Shown piece by piece: positions 9,323-18,713 of a DNA stretch of 64,000 bases (its first letter is position 1; every line of letters starts with the position of its first letter). Below the pieces are notes generated by a model. That model had not been told where the DNA came from, did no database searches, and saw only the letters and a list, made by a program, of their open reading frames with translations. This stretch comes from an uncultured Ruegeria sp. (GTDB lineage Bacteria; Pseudomonadota; Alphaproteobacteria; Rhodobacterales; Rhodobacteraceae), in NCBI RefSeq assembly GCF_947497005.1, contig NZ_CANMFF010000006.1, positions 124,001 through 188,000 of the forward strand, in the 5' to 3' direction. Made by a program: the position numbers and the translations under genes.

Positions 9323-10561
9323 ATGTCTGAACAGGTTACCATTATCGGCGCCGGGATCGTCGGCATCTGCTGTGCGCTGTCCTTGCAGGAGCGCGGCGCA
9401 GCCGTGCGGCTGATCGACCGAGGGGAACCGGGGCAAGAGACCTCATTTGGCAACGCCGGTGTCGTCTCACCCTGGTCAGTGATCCCGCAGGCCATGCCCG
9501 GTATCTGGAAAACGATCCCACAGATGCTGCTGAATCCCAAAAGTGCCTTGTCAGTCAGACCGTCGTTCTGGCCGAAGATGGTGCCCTGGGGTTTGCGGTT
9601 CCTGAAGCAATCAGGTGAGAAGTCGGTACGCGATATCTCGGATGCGATGGAACTGCTGTGCCGACCCTCGATAGAACTCTACCGTCGACATTTGCAGAAT
9701 ACCGGGCAGGAAGATCTGATTGCTGATTCCAACTACATCCATGCATTTCGCCGACCGGATCAGGCTGACCTTAAGGCGCTGGGATATCTGATCCGGCAAG
9801 AAAAGGGCGGGCAACTTGAGCGGATCGACGGAAGCGAGCTGCGCCGGATTGAACCTGCATTGTCCAAAGATTTCAAAGCGGCGATCCTGATCAGGGGGCA
9901 GGCGCGGGTCACTTCACCCGGTCGGGTCGGCGCGGTTCTGGCCGACAAGGCCCGCCATCAAGGTGCTGAATTCGTACGAGCCGAAGTCACCGGGCTGAAC
10001 CGAACAGAAGATGGACAATGGCATATAGCAACTCCGCAGGACACACTTAAGGCAGATACTGTCGTGTTGGCCGCCGGAGTTTGGTCTGCCGGGTTGCTGA
10101 AACCACTGGGCTTGTCCGTGCCACTGGTGGCTGAACGCGGGTACCATGTTCAATTCCCTACGCCAAATATGGGCTTAGAGAATTCAGTGATGGATGTGGA
10201 CGCCAAAATTGTTGCCAGTTCCATGCAGGATGGTCTGCGCGTGGCGGGTACTGCGGAATTCGGTAGCATCAACGCGCCACCGGATCCACGCAAACAGGCG
10301 CTTCTGACAGAACAGGCTCTGGCAATGATGCCGGATCTGAACATCGCGGACACACAGTTCTGGATGGGCCGACGCCCGTCTTTCCCCGACAGTTTGCCCG
10401 CAATTGGACCTATTGAAGGTCAAAAGGGCCTGTTTGGAGCTTTTGGCCATTCCCATTACGGGTTGATGATGGCCCCAAAAACCGGAGAGCTCGTGGCCGA
10501 CCTGGTGTCAGGGCGACGCCTCAACATAGCATTGGACCCATTTGCCTTGTCGCGGTTCTAA
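9323..10561 (+). CDS. FAD-dependent D-amino-acid oxidase/dehydrogenase family protein
   Basis: This 412-residue member of the DAO superfamily resembles DadA. The N-terminal Rossmann dinucleotide-binding motif is IIGAGIVGICCALSLQ (residues 6-21). ETSFGNAGVVSPWSVIPQAM follows, typical of D-amino-acid dehydrogenase small subunits, and the C-terminal FAD-contact segment is GPIEGQKGLFGAFGHSHYGL. There is no signal peptide. These enzymes oxidise D-amino acids or related secondary amines to the oxo acid, passing electrons to the quinone pool. The gene follows the TRAP permease with one base between, so the imported solute may be its substrate. The next gene is a racemase-family enzyme. An N-methyl or cyclic amino acid is an equally possible substrate. 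Confidence 0.88.
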   Translation: MSEQVTIIGAGIVGICCALSLQERGAAVRLIDRGEPGQETSFGNAGVVSPWSVIPQAMPGIWKTIPQMLLNPKSALSVRPSFWPKMVPWGLRFLKQSGEKSVRDISDAMELLCRPSIELYRRHLQNTGQEDLIADSNYIHAFRRPDQADLKALGYLIRQEKGGQLERIDGSELRRIEPALSKDFKAAILIRGQARVTSPGRVGAVLADKARHQGAEFVRAEVTGLNRTEDGQWHIATPQDTLKADTVVLAAGVWSAGLLKPLGLSVPLVAERGYHVQFPTPNMGLENSVMDVDAKIVASSMQDGLRVAGTAEFGSINAPPDPRKQALLTEQALAMMPDLNIADTQFWMGRRPSFPDSLPAIGPIEGQKGLFGAFGHSHYGLMMAPKTGELVADLVSGRRLNIALDPFALSRF

Positions 10562-10600
10562 CACGCGCAAAGCGCCGTTTCGAAAAAGGATCACCACACC

Positions 10601-11341
10601 ATGCCAATCTATCAGGGCGGACAGAATATCTGCGGGGCCTCCATCGGGGTTTTGTGTCTGGAAAGCTATTTCCCAAAACCTCCCGGACATATCAAGAACC
10701 CATCCAGCCTGCCGTTTCCGGTGCTGTACGAAATGATAGATGGTGTCACAGTACCGACACTGCTGAACAATCCGACGCCTGAATTGCTTGACCCGTTTAT
10801 CAAGGGCGCACAACGGCTTGAGGCTGAAGGCGTGCGAGCCATCACCGGCAGCTGCGGATTTCTCGCACTGTTCCAGAAAGAGCTGGCAGCCGCCGTGACG
10901 GTGCCCATTTTTGCCTCAAGCCTGATACAGGTACCTCTGGCTTATCACATGACCGGGGCCAGCGCGCCGGTCGGAGTGATTACCGCCGATGCCTCAGCAC
11001 TGACACAACGCCATTTCGATGGCGTCGGTGCAGGGGATATACCAGTGGCCGTGCAAGGCCTGGAGCATACCAGTGAGTTCGCAGAGGTAATCCTGCGCAA
11101 TACGCGCACCCGCATGGACACTGATCTGATCGAAGCCGAAGTTCTGGACGCTGTGCGCAAACTGAAACGCAACACGCCTGAAATACGATCCCTGGTTTTG
11201 GAATGCACCGACCTACCGCCTTACGCAGCCCGTATTCAGGAAGAGTTGAAATTACCGGTTTTTGACCTGACGACACTGGCACAGATGGCACATACAGTGA
11301 GCACGCGTACCGGATACGGTGGGCTTATGCCCTGGGGTTGA
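10601..11341 (+). CDS. Asp/Glu/hydantoin racemase superfamily protein
   Basis: This is a 246-residue protein of the aspartate/glutamate racemase superfamily. Two cysteines sit where the catalytic pair is expected: C85 in ITGSCGFLALFQ and C202 in LVLECTDLPPYA. The superfamily includes racemases, hydantoin racemase, maleate isomerase and arylmalonate decarboxylase, so the exact reaction cannot be assigned. It is 39 bp downstream of the D-amino-acid-type oxidase with an aaaagga site in between, and probably belongs to the same operon as the TAXI-TRAP genes. A pathway in which one stereoisomer is taken up, racemised and oxidised is plausible. Its 3' end overlaps the convergent GlxA-type regulator by 17 bp. 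Confidence 0.85.
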   Translation: MPIYQGGQNICGASIGVLCLESYFPKPPGHIKNPSSLPFPVLYEMIDGVTVPTLLNNPTPELLDPFIKGAQRLEAEGVRAITGSCGFLALFQKELAAAVTVPIFASSLIQVPLAYHMTGASAPVGVITADASALTQRHFDGVGAGDIPVAVQGLEHTSEFAEVILRNTRTRMDTDLIEAEVLDAVRKLKRNTPEIRSLVLECTDLPPYAARIQEELKLPVFDLTTLAQMAHTVSTRTGYGGLMPWG

Positions 11342-12314
11342 TGCTGTCGTGCCTTCCGCGCGTTGATGTTTCGGGTAACTGAGCTGGCGAAAACCGGTTT
11401 CGGTATTCGCCGGGCGTCAAACCGACGACTTTCTGAAACATGCGCCGGAAAGCCGATATGTCCATATATCCCACTTCTCGGGCTATCGTTTCGACACTGG
11501 TCTTTGACAGCTCCAACTGCTCTCTGGCTTTCCCGATACGGAGCTGCTGCAGGTACTCAGATGGGCTGAGCCCGGTCGCCGTGTGGAACCTGCGTCCAAA
11601 CGTACGCAGTTCAAGTCGTGCGCAATGCGCCATGTCCGAAACACTCAATTGTTCAGAATATTTGGTCTGTATCCAATGCTGGACCCGAAGTATCGCCTTG
11701 TCACCATGGGTCAGGTTAGGCGAAAACGAACTGTAGAAGCTCTGCGCCCGCTCGCCAGGGTCGATCAGGAAAAACCGCGCAACTTCAAGCATAAGTGCCG
11801 GGCTCATAAACCGGGCGATCAGGCGCAAGCCCAAGTCCGTCCACGCCATCAATCCACCTGCCGTGACGATGTCACCATCATCGATCAACACCCGGTCGGC
11901 TTGCAGGTGAACCTGTGGGAATTTGGTGGCGAATTCTGATGCCAATGCCCAATGGGTGGTTGCTTTCCGACCGTCCAACAGGCCGGATGCAGCAAGCGGG
12001 AACGCTCCGGCGCAGATCGAACATACAAGCGCGCCCTGCTGGTGATGTTGCCGGACCCAGTTGATCACGCCTTGTTCTTTCGCGCTCGCAATCCGTGGCC
12101 CCATTGAGGGAGGCAAAATCAGCGCGTCCAGATGGTTTTCGTCTTTTGGGAAACTGCGAACAATTCGTGTATCAATCGGGCGTAGGTGGTCGGAGTACTT
12201 TTCCTGAAACCGGTTTGCGACCGTAAACAAATCCTGCAATCCGTGGATTGCAGAGCTTTGAGACTCGGGATAGGCGGCCAAACCAATTGTGATGGCATCT
12301 CGCATCGGGGTCAT
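11325..12314 (-). CDS. GlxA-type AraC-family regulator with DJ-1/PfpI domain
   Basis: This 329-residue regulator has an N-terminal DJ-1/PfpI-like domain (about residues 5-190). Its nucleophile-elbow-like segment is CSICAGAFPLAASGLLDGR, followed by ATTHW. The C-terminal AraC DNA-binding domain (about 215-312) has two helix-turn-helices, one in LSVSDMAHCARLELRTFGRR and one in SVETIAREVGYMDISAFRR. GlxA-type proteins commonly regulate catabolism of amines and amino-acid derivatives. The gene is convergent with the racemase gene and divergent from the isochorismatase gene (about 100 bp gap), so it probably controls the latter and perhaps the TRAP operon too. The ligand is not known. Confidence 0.92.
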   Translation of the reverse strand: MTPMRDAITIGLAAYPESQSSAIHGLQDLFTVANRFQEKYSDHLRPIDTRIVRSFPKDENHLDALILPPSMGPRIASAKEQGVINWVRQHHQQGALVCSICAGAFPLAASGLLDGRKATTHWALASEFATKFPQVHLQADRVLIDDGDIVTAGGLMAWTDLGLRLIARFMSPALMLEVARFFLIDPGERAQSFYSSFSPNLTHGDKAILRVQHWIQTKYSEQLSVSDMAHCARLELRTFGRRFHTATGLSPSEYLQQLRIGKAREQLELSKTSVETIAREVGYMDISAFRRMFQKVVGLTPGEYRNRFSPAQLPETSTRGRHDSINPRA

Positions 12315-12412
12315 TTGTCCGATCTAGCATCTTTTATGTCCGATGCGCCAGTCACGTTATGGCGCTGCATAGCTTATTTCCCGGTCATACTCAGCCAGTA
12401 ACGGAGACCACG

Positions 12413-12964
12413 ATGACAAAATCTGCCCTGATCCTGATCGACATTCAGAACGACTATTTTCCCGGTGGCGAATGGGAATTGCACAAGATCGAAGAGAGTG
12501 CTGCAAACGCTGCCAGTCTGTTGGAGCAGGCCCGCACAGCAGACCAGATGATCGTGCATGTGCATCACGAGTTTCAGATCGAAAGCCCACCTTTCTTTGA
12601 GCCGAACACCCCGGGCGCAGAGATTCACGCTCTGGTGACGCCGAAAGAAGGCGAACACAAGGTTCTCAAACACCATGTTAACGCGTTTCGTGACACCAAC
12701 CTGCAAGCATTGCTGGAAGAAAACGGCGTGACCGACGTGACAATTGCGGGCGACATGAGCCATATGTGCATCGATGCCGCCGCACGTAACGCCGCAGATA
12801 TCGGCCTGAACGTCACTGTGGTCGAGGATGCTTGTTCCTCGCGCGATCTTGAATTCAACGGTGAAGTCATCCCGGCAGAGCAGGTACACAGAGCTTATAT
12901 GTCGGCGCTGGGTTTTGCTTATGCCAAAGTCGTGACCACCGCCGACTATCTGGCTGCCGCGTAA
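12413..12964 (+). CDS. Isochorismatase-family cysteine hydrolase
   Basis: This is a 183-residue alpha/beta hydrolase of the isochorismatase (cysteine hydrolase) family. The catalytic triad can be read as D10 (LILIDIQNDYF), K86 (VLKHHVNAF) and C119 (SHMCIDAAARNA). The start is the ATG at 12413 after acggaga; the longer frame upstream lacks a site. The family includes nicotinamidase, N-carbamoylsarcosine amidase, biuret and ureidoacrylate hydrolases, and oxamic hydrolases, so the role is probably amide cleavage of a small nitrogen compound. It is divergent from the GlxA-type regulator and 24 bp upstream of a GST-like gene, probably one transcript. Confidence 0.9.
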   Translation: MTKSALILIDIQNDYFPGGEWELHKIEESAANAASLLEQARTADQMIVHVHHEFQIESPPFFEPNTPGAEIHALVTPKEGEHKVLKHHVNAFRDTNLQALLEENGVTDVTIAGDMSHMCIDAAARNAADIGLNVTVVEDACSSRDLEFNGEVIPAEQVHRAYMSALGFAYAKVVTTADYLAAA

Positions 12965-12988
12965 GAGCTTGACAGGACGGAAAAACAC

Positions 12989-13633
12989 ATGGCTACACTT
13001 TACCATGCGCCCCTCACATGTTCTCTGGCTGCGTGTTTTGCAGCGGCTGAGGGTGGGGTTGATCTGAATATTGCACCCCTCAATCTGGCTACCAAGCAGT
13101 TGGCGTCTGGCGGATCACTTTATGATGTCAACACGCTGGGTCAGGTGTCGGTTCTGAAGCTGAAAGATGGCTCCCTGCTAACCGAAACCTCTACCGTGAT
13201 TGCCTGGATACAGGCGCAGTCAACGAACGCGGATTTTCGTATCGATCCCTCCAGCGCGGACTACTTTCAGATGCTGCGCTGGCTGGCCTTTTGCGCCACT
13301 GAGCTGCACAAGGGTCTGTTCCGCGTCATCTTCTATCAGGAGGCCACAGATGAAGTGAAAGACCGTGTCCGCGCCCTGGCGCCACTGCGGTTCGACGTTC
13401 TGGAAAACCACCTGACCGGGCGTGACTTTCTGCTGGGAGGCAGATATTCGGCCGCAGATACGTATCTGACCTGGTTCTTTGTTCTGTCCAGGTACGCCCA
13501 GGTGGATCATGCCACTTATCCGAATATCGAAGCCTATCGCCAACGCGTTCTGGCGCGCCCTGCGATTCAGGCCCTGATCGAGAGCGACACGCAACTGGAT
13601 CAGGATCTGAGGCAGAACCTGTTTGCCGCCTGA
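12989..13633 (+). CDS. Glutathione S-transferase family protein
   Basis: This 214-residue GST has an N-terminal thioredoxin-fold domain (residues 1-78; TLYHAPLTCSLAACFAAAEG at the glutathione-binding start, and LTETSTVIAWI with the conserved E-T/S pair). An all-alpha C-terminal domain (90-205) carries the folding motif GGRYSAADTYLTWFF. It is a cytoplasmic protein that would conjugate or use glutathione. The N-terminal cysteine in PLTCSLA suggests a beta-class-like enzyme. It sits just after the isochorismatase-family gene, and the two may be co-transcribed. The substrate is not evident. Confidence 0.9.
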   Translation: MATLYHAPLTCSLAACFAAAEGGVDLNIAPLNLATKQLASGGSLYDVNTLGQVSVLKLKDGSLLTETSTVIAWIQAQSTNADFRIDPSSADYFQMLRWLAFCATELHKGLFRVIFYQEATDEVKDRVRALAPLRFDVLENHLTGRDFLLGGRYSAADTYLTWFFVLSRYAQVDHATYPNIEAYRQRVLARPAIQALIESDTQLDQDLRQNLFAA

Positions 13634-13764
13634 CTAAAAAAGTCGGATTGCCGCAGGTCCTTGCGGCTGTCCGCTGGCTCTAGAAGACAGACAAGGACAA
13701 GGGCCTTTCCCTTGCCGGAGCGGGTGGTTAAGAAGTCCTTCCACCGTCGTTTCAGGAGGCCCCA

Positions 13765-15942
13765 TTGGACCGTATTGCTCGCACTATCGCCACCGAAATC
13801 AACGCACGTTCCAATCAGGTTGATGCAGCGATCAAGCTGTTGGACGACGGTGCAACAGTGCCCTTTGTCGCCCGCTACCGGAAAGAAGCGACCGGTGGTC
13901 TGGATGATACCCAATTGCGCCGTCTGTCCGAGCGTCTGACCTATCTACGCGAACTTGAGGCACGGCGCGAAACAATCCTGAACTCGATCAGGGATCAGGG
14001 AAAACTGACCGAAGATTTGGGCATATCGATAGCCAAGGCGGAAACCAAGGCACAGCTGGAAGATATCTATCTGCCTTACAAGCCCAAGCGGCGCACAAAG
14101 GCGATGATTGCGCGCGAAAACGGGCTGGAACCCTTGGCCGACGCCATACTGGCCGATCGCAATGCTGAGCCAGAAACACTGGCCGAGGCCTATCTGACCG
14201 AAGCTGTTCCCACGCATCGGGATGCATTAAACGGCGCGCGGGACATCCTGACTGAACGATTGACGGAAAACGCAACACTGCTGGGTGAGCTGCGCGCGTT
14301 CATGCAGCGCGAGGCGATGTTCAGCGCCAAGGTCATCGAAGGGAAAGAAAAGGAAGGCGCAAAATTTAGCGATTACTTCGACCATTCCGAGCTTTGGGCG
14401 GATGTGCCATCCCATCGGGCGCTGGCGATGCTACGCGCTTCGAAAGAAGGTATTGCTACGCTGGACATCGCACCGGAGCCGGAATTCGGCGCTGCGCGGG
14501 CTGAGACGATTGTCGCCGCACATTTGCAGACACGTGGTCAAGGACCGGGTGATGCCTGGTTGCGCAAAGCCGCAGGCTGGACGTGGCGGGTTAAACTGTC
14601 GCTGTCCATGATGGTTGAGCTGATGGCCGACCTGCGCAGTCGCGCACAGGACGAGGCCATTCAGGTTTTTTCGCGCAACCTCAAGGATTTGCTCTTTGCT
14701 GCTCCAGCAGGAGCCAAGGCCACTCTGGGTCTCGATCCGGGTATCCGCACCGGTGTGAAGGCGGCAGTGGTTGATGCTACCGGTAAGGTTGTCGCCACCG
14801 ACACGCTCTATCCGTTTCAACCAAAGAACAACGTGCGCGGCGCACAGGCGACCATCCTCAATCTGATCTCGACCCACCAGATAGAACTGATCGCCATCGG
14901 GAATGGGACAGCAAGCCGTGAAACCGAACGGTTGGTCGCAGACACGCTGGCCCTGCTGCCAAAGACAGTGAAAGCGCCAACCAAGGTGGTGGTGTCCGAG
15001 GCCGGCGCCTCGGTCTATTCAGCCTCTGAACTGGCCGCACGTGAGTTTCCCGACCTGGATGTTTCGTTGCGCGGCGCGGTTTCCATTGCGCGGCGATTGC
15101 AGGACCCTTTGGCGGAACTGGTCAAAATCGAACCGAAATCCATTGGTGTTGGTCAATACCAGCATGACGTGGACCAGCACCGCCTGTCACAATCACTGGA
15201 TTCTGCGATTGAGGATGTGGTGAACGCGGTCGGTGTCGATCTGAACACTGCATCAGCTCCGTTGCTGTCGCGTGTTTCCGGTCTGGGCCCGGCACAGGCC
15301 GAAGCCATAGTCACACACCGCGATCTGAACGGGCCGTTCCGATCGCGCAAAGACTTACTATCTGTCGCTCGGCTGGGTCCGCGTGCGTTTGAACAGTGCG
15401 CCGGCTTTCTGCGCATTCGTGATGGGGTGGAACCGCTGGATGCTTCGTCGGTGCACCCCGAAGCATATGACGTTGCCCGAGGTGTCATATCTGCCTGTGG
15501 GCGCGATATCCGACGCATCATGGGCCATGAAGGGGCTTTGAAAGGATTGCAGGCACAGCAATTCGTAACCCAAGACTTTGGTCTGCCTACGATTCGGGAT
15601 ATCTTTGCCGAGCTTGAAAAACCCGGACGAGACCCCCGGCCCAGCTTTGTCACGGCTTCGTTTGCCGATGGCGTCGAAGAGATCACCGATTTGAAGCCCG
15701 GGATGATTCTGGAAGGCACTGTGACAAACGTGGCCGCATTTGGGGCATTTGTGGATGTAGGCGTTCATCAGGATGGGCTGGTTCATGTCAGCCAGCTGGC
15801 CGACCGCTTTGTCAAAGATCCACATGAGGTCGTTAAAGCTGGGCAAGTTGTAAAAGTCCGCGTTGTAGAGGTGGATGTGCCGAGAAAACGAATCGGTCTT
15901 TCGATGCGCAAACAGGGCGGCGGCGGGAAGGGGCGCGCCTGA
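13765..15942 (+). CDS. tex: Tex, S1 RNA-binding transcription accessory protein
   Basis: This is a 725-residue Tex protein starting at an unusual TTG, supported by a strong aggagg site at 13754-13759 and by the conserved N-terminus that follows at once ([17 protein letters not shown]). Order of parts: helical Tex N-domain (about 1-190), YqgF/RNase H-like domain (about 315-450; [18 protein letters not shown]), helix-hairpin-helix pair (about 485-560; [19 protein letters not shown]), and C-terminal S1 RNA-binding domain (about 645-715; [20 protein letters not shown]). Tex proteins bind nucleic acid and affect transcription elongation and gene expression. The protein is slightly shorter than the Escherichia coli homologue because the tail after S1 is short. 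It is probably monocistronic. Confidence 0.96.
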   Translation: MDRIARTIATEINARSNQVDAAIKLLDDGATVPFVARYRKEATGGLDDTQLRRLSERLTYLRELEARRETILNSIRDQGKLTEDLGISIAKAETKAQLEDIYLPYKPKRRTKAMIARENGLEPLADAILADRNAEPETLAEAYLTEAVPTHRDALNGARDILTERLTENATLLGELRAFMQREAMFSAKVIEGKEKEGAKFSDYFDHSELWADVPSHRALAMLRASKEGIATLDIAPEPEFGAARAETIVAAHLQTRGQGPGDAWLRKAAGWTWRVKLSLSMMVELMADLRSRAQDEAIQVFSRNLKDLLFAAPAGAKATLGLDPGIRTGVKAAVVDATGKVVATDTLYPFQPKNNVRGAQATILNLISTHQIELIAIGNGTASRETERLVADTLALLPKTVKAPTKVVVSEAGASVYSASELAAREFPDLDVSLRGAVSIARRLQDPLAELVKIEPKSIGVGQYQHDVDQHRLSQSLDSAIEDVVNAVGVDLNTASAPLLSRVSGLGPAQAEAIVTHRDLNGPFRSRKDLLSVARLGPRAFEQCAGFLRIRDGVEPLDASSVHPEAYDVARGVISACGRDIRRIMGHEGALKGLQAQQFVTQDFGLPTIRDIFAELEKPGRDPRPSFVTASFADGVEEITDLKPGMILEGTVTNVAAFGAFVDVGVHQDGLVHVSQLADRFVKDPHEVVKAGQVVKVRVVEVDVPRKRIGLSMRKQGGGGKGRA

Positions 15943-16115
15943 TCCGCAAAGTGCTCCCTTTCCGGGCGCAACGACATGAAGGCCATGCATATCGGAATTA
16001 ACGTGTCGATCAACTCGGGCGACCCTTTTGCGTTGTTTTCATTATGTGTTGAACTGGATATCAGCAAGTGAGTACGCAGCACCCGACCTACACACCTGAG
16101 CGGAAACGAAACATA

Positions 16116-17513
16116 ATGCACTTCCACAACAAGCCCTATGACAAGCTTCAGGTTGGCGATACGGCTGAGTTGGTCCGCATCTGCTCGGTCGACGATTTTT
16201 ATGTGTTCGCCAACAATTCGGGCAACCACAATCCGCTCCATCTGGCCAGCGAGGATGGCGACGGCGACCACGTCAACGAAGCGGTCGCACCTGCCATGTT
16301 TGTGGGGGCTCTGATCTCGGCCGTTTTAGGCAACGTTCTACCGGGGGCAGGGACGCTCTATAAATCGCAGCGCTTTGACTTTGTTGAAAGGGCACATGCG
16401 GGTGACGAGCTGGTGTCCAAAGTCACCGTTTCCGAGAAGCGGCCGAACCGCGAAGTCGTCTTTGATACGGTCGTTACGCGCCCATTAGATGGTGCTGTAA
16501 TTGTTAGCGGACAGGCTGTTGTGGTCGCGCCGGATAAAGAGATGGTATTTGCTGAGTTGGAGGTGCCTGGGCTTGTGGTCAAACGTCATCGTCACTTTGA
16601 TGCCATGCTGGAAAAGGTGCGCCCACTGCCGCCTATGCCTACTGCTGTTGTGGCCCCGGAAGAGCCTAATTCCTTGGGTGGAGCCCTGTTGGCCGCACAT
16701 GAAACAATCATTACCCCCATTCTGATCGGTGACCCTGACAAAATCGCGAATGCTGCCGCTGAACTCGGCACCTCGCTGGATGGGTTTGAAATTGTGCCGC
16801 AGAACGATCACTTCAGTGCGGCCAACACAGCGGTCGACCTCGTTGCAGAAGGTAGAGTGAAAGCGCTCATGAAAGGGCAATTGCGCACGGACGAGCTGCT
16901 AAAGGCCGCGTTGAGGCGAGAAAATGGCCTGCGCGCCGGTCGGCGCTTTACCCACGTCTTTGTCATGGACATCCCCGGACAACCCAGACCGCTTTTGGTG
17001 ACAGACGCGGCGATCAACATCGAACCGGATCTGGAAACAAAGATTGATATTGTCCAAAACGCAATCAATCTGGCCCGTTCGCTGGGGATCGATAACCCCA
17101 GGGCTGGCATCCTTTCTGCCATCGAAACAGTCAATCCGGCCATCCGATCTTCGGTTGATGCGGCACTGCTGTCGAAAATGGCAGAACGCGGCCAGATTAC
17201 CGGCGGGCTGGTCGACGGCCCTCTTGCCATGGACAATGCGGTCAGCCTTGCTGCTGCCCGGTCCAAGGGGATTGTTTCGGATGTCGCAGGCAAAACGGAT
17301 ATTCTGGTGGTGCCCAATCTGGATGCCGGGAACATGATGGCCAAGCAACTGACCTATATCGCGAATGCAGAAGGGGCTGGTGTGGTCATGGGGGCCAAAG
17401 CACCCATCATTCTGACCAGCCGAGCAGATGACGATAAGGCCCGACTGGCGTCCTGCGCCGTGGCGGCTCTGCACGATGCCTTCACTCAATCGCACACCGG
17501 AGAGCCCACATGA
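16116..17513 (+). CDS. MaoC-like hydratase/phosphate acetyl(butyryl)transferase fusion
   Basis: This roughly 465-residue fusion has two parts. The N-terminal MaoC-like hot-dog domain (about 1-150) includes FANNSGNHNPLHL, a hydratase-2-like D/N-x5-H signature. A Pta/Ptb-type phosphotransacetylase domain follows (about 175-460), with MKGQLRTDELLKAALRRENG and GPLAMDNAVSLAAARSKGI. It should convert acyl-CoA and phosphate to acyl-phosphate, probably acetyl-CoA to acetyl-phosphate, while the hydratase part acts on an enoyl-CoA. I prefer the ATG at 16116; an in-frame GTG at 16068 would add 16 residues. The stop overlaps the acetate kinase start by four bases, so the two form a coupled Pta-AckA operon. 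Confidence 0.92.
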   Translation: MHFHNKPYDKLQVGDTAELVRICSVDDFYVFANNSGNHNPLHLASEDGDGDHVNEAVAPAMFVGALISAVLGNVLPGAGTLYKSQRFDFVERAHAGDELVSKVTVSEKRPNREVVFDTVVTRPLDGAVIVSGQAVVVAPDKEMVFAELEVPGLVVKRHRHFDAMLEKVRPLPPMPTAVVAPEEPNSLGGALLAAHETIITPILIGDPDKIANAAAELGTSLDGFEIVPQNDHFSAANTAVDLVAEGRVKALMKGQLRTDELLKAALRRENGLRAGRRFTHVFVMDIPGQPRPLLVTDAAINIEPDLETKIDIVQNAINLARSLGIDNPRAGILSAIETVNPAIRSSVDAALLSKMAERGQITGGLVDGPLAMDNAVSLAAARSKGIVSDVAGKTDILVVPNLDAGNMMAKQLTYIANAEGAGVVMGAKAPIILTSRADDDKARLASCAVAALHDAFTQSHTGEPT

Positions 17514-18706
17514 CGCATGTCGTGACACTGAACGCCGGATCGTCTTCGATGAAATTTGGTCTGTTTAAGCTGACCGAAGACGATCCTATCATGGTTTGCA
17601 CCGGGGCGGTCGAGCGGATTGGAGAACAGGAACCGCTTGTTAAAGCGAAGTCTTCCGATGGCAGTGTCCTTGCAAGCGGCTCTGCGGGCGAAATACATGA
17701 TCACGCTGAAGCCCTGGACTGGGTTTTGAACCTGCTGGCTCGCTCCTTCCCAAATAGCGACGTGACTGCGGTAGGACACCGTGTTGTTCACGGTGGGCCT
17801 GAGATCGACGCGCCGCTGCCATTGACACAGGCTTCCATTGAAGCGCTGGATAAGCTGTCGCCGTTCGCCCCGTTACATCAGCCGCACAATCTGGCAGGGG
17901 CAAAGGCCGCGATGAAGCGCTTTCCAAACGCCGTTCAAATCGCCTGTTTCGATACAGCCTTTCACCGCAATCACCCTTGGGAAAATGATGTATTCGCCTT
18001 GCCGCGCGAGTATTACGACAAAGGCGTTCGGCGCTATGGCTTTCACGGGCTCAGTTATGAATACATCTCGGATCATATGGCAAAAACAGCGCCGCTGCTG
18101 CACGAAGGGCGAGTGGTAGTGGCCCATCTGGGCAACGGCGCGTCGATGTGCGCAATGATAGGGGGGCGATCCGTGGGCTCAACAATGGGGTTCTCGGCCC
18201 TGGACGGATTGCCGATGGGTTCGCGTTGCGGCCAGTTGGATCCGGGCGTTGTGTTATATCTGATGGATCAGGAAGGGCTGAGCGCGGACGAAATCTCGGA
18301 CCTTCTGTTCCGGAAGTCAGGGTTGTTGGGCCTTTCGGGGCTATCGAGCGATATGCGCACCCTGGAAAAGGCGGATACGCGCGAAAGCCGTCAGGCCATC
18401 AGCTATTTCACCTTCCGTATTCGTCGTGAACTTGGTGCGATGGCGGCCATTCTCGGCGGAATCGATGCTTTGGTGTTCACCGGCGGGATCGGAGAAAACT
18501 CGCGCCTTGTGCGTGAACGGGTGTGTTCCGGGATGGGATGGTTGGGTATCGAGCTGAATCCGGATGCAAATGCAGATAACGACCTGATCATCTCAACCGA
18601 TCTGTCCCGCGTGGTAACCATGGCGATTCCAACAAATGAAGAGCTGGTCATTGCCCGTGCAGCAGCTGATCTGTTGGCCGAACGCCCGCACCAAAAAACC
18701 GCATAG
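17510..18706 (+). CDS. ackA: Acetate kinase
   Basis: This is a 398-residue acetate/propionate kinase of the ASKHA fold. Motifs are the N-terminal phosphate loop LNAGSSSMKFGLF, HRVVHGG, the catalytic segment DTAFHRNHP, GFHGLSYEY, GNGASMCAMIGGRSVGSTMG, and the adenosine-binding FTGGIGENS. Length is normal for the family. It makes ATP and acetate from acetyl-phosphate, or runs in reverse. The start overlaps the phosphotransacetylase stop by four bases (atga), which implies translational coupling. The following gene is convergent and ends only 7 bp away. The citryl-CoA-lyase-like enzyme encoded there would yield acetyl-CoA, the substrate of this pair. Confidence 0.96.
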   Translation: MTHVVTLNAGSSSMKFGLFKLTEDDPIMVCTGAVERIGEQEPLVKAKSSDGSVLASGSAGEIHDHAEALDWVLNLLARSFPNSDVTAVGHRVVHGGPEIDAPLPLTQASIEALDKLSPFAPLHQPHNLAGAKAAMKRFPNAVQIACFDTAFHRNHPWENDVFALPREYYDKGVRRYGFHGLSYEYISDHMAKTAPLLHEGRVVVAHLGNGASMCAMIGGRSVGSTMGFSALDGLPMGSRCGQLDPGVVLYLMDQEGLSADEISDLLFRKSGLLGLSGLSSDMRTLEKADTRESRQAISYFTFRIRRELGAMAAILGGIDALVFTGGIGENSRLVRERVCSGMGWLGIELNPDANADNDLIISTDLSRVVTMAIPTNEELVIARAAADLLAERPHQKTA

Positions 18707-18713
18707 AGAGTGC

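Noticed and set aside
13701-13717. Hairpin between the GST and tex genes as a terminator
   Set aside because: A short caaggg/cccttg stem without a T run; it cannot be supported as a terminator.
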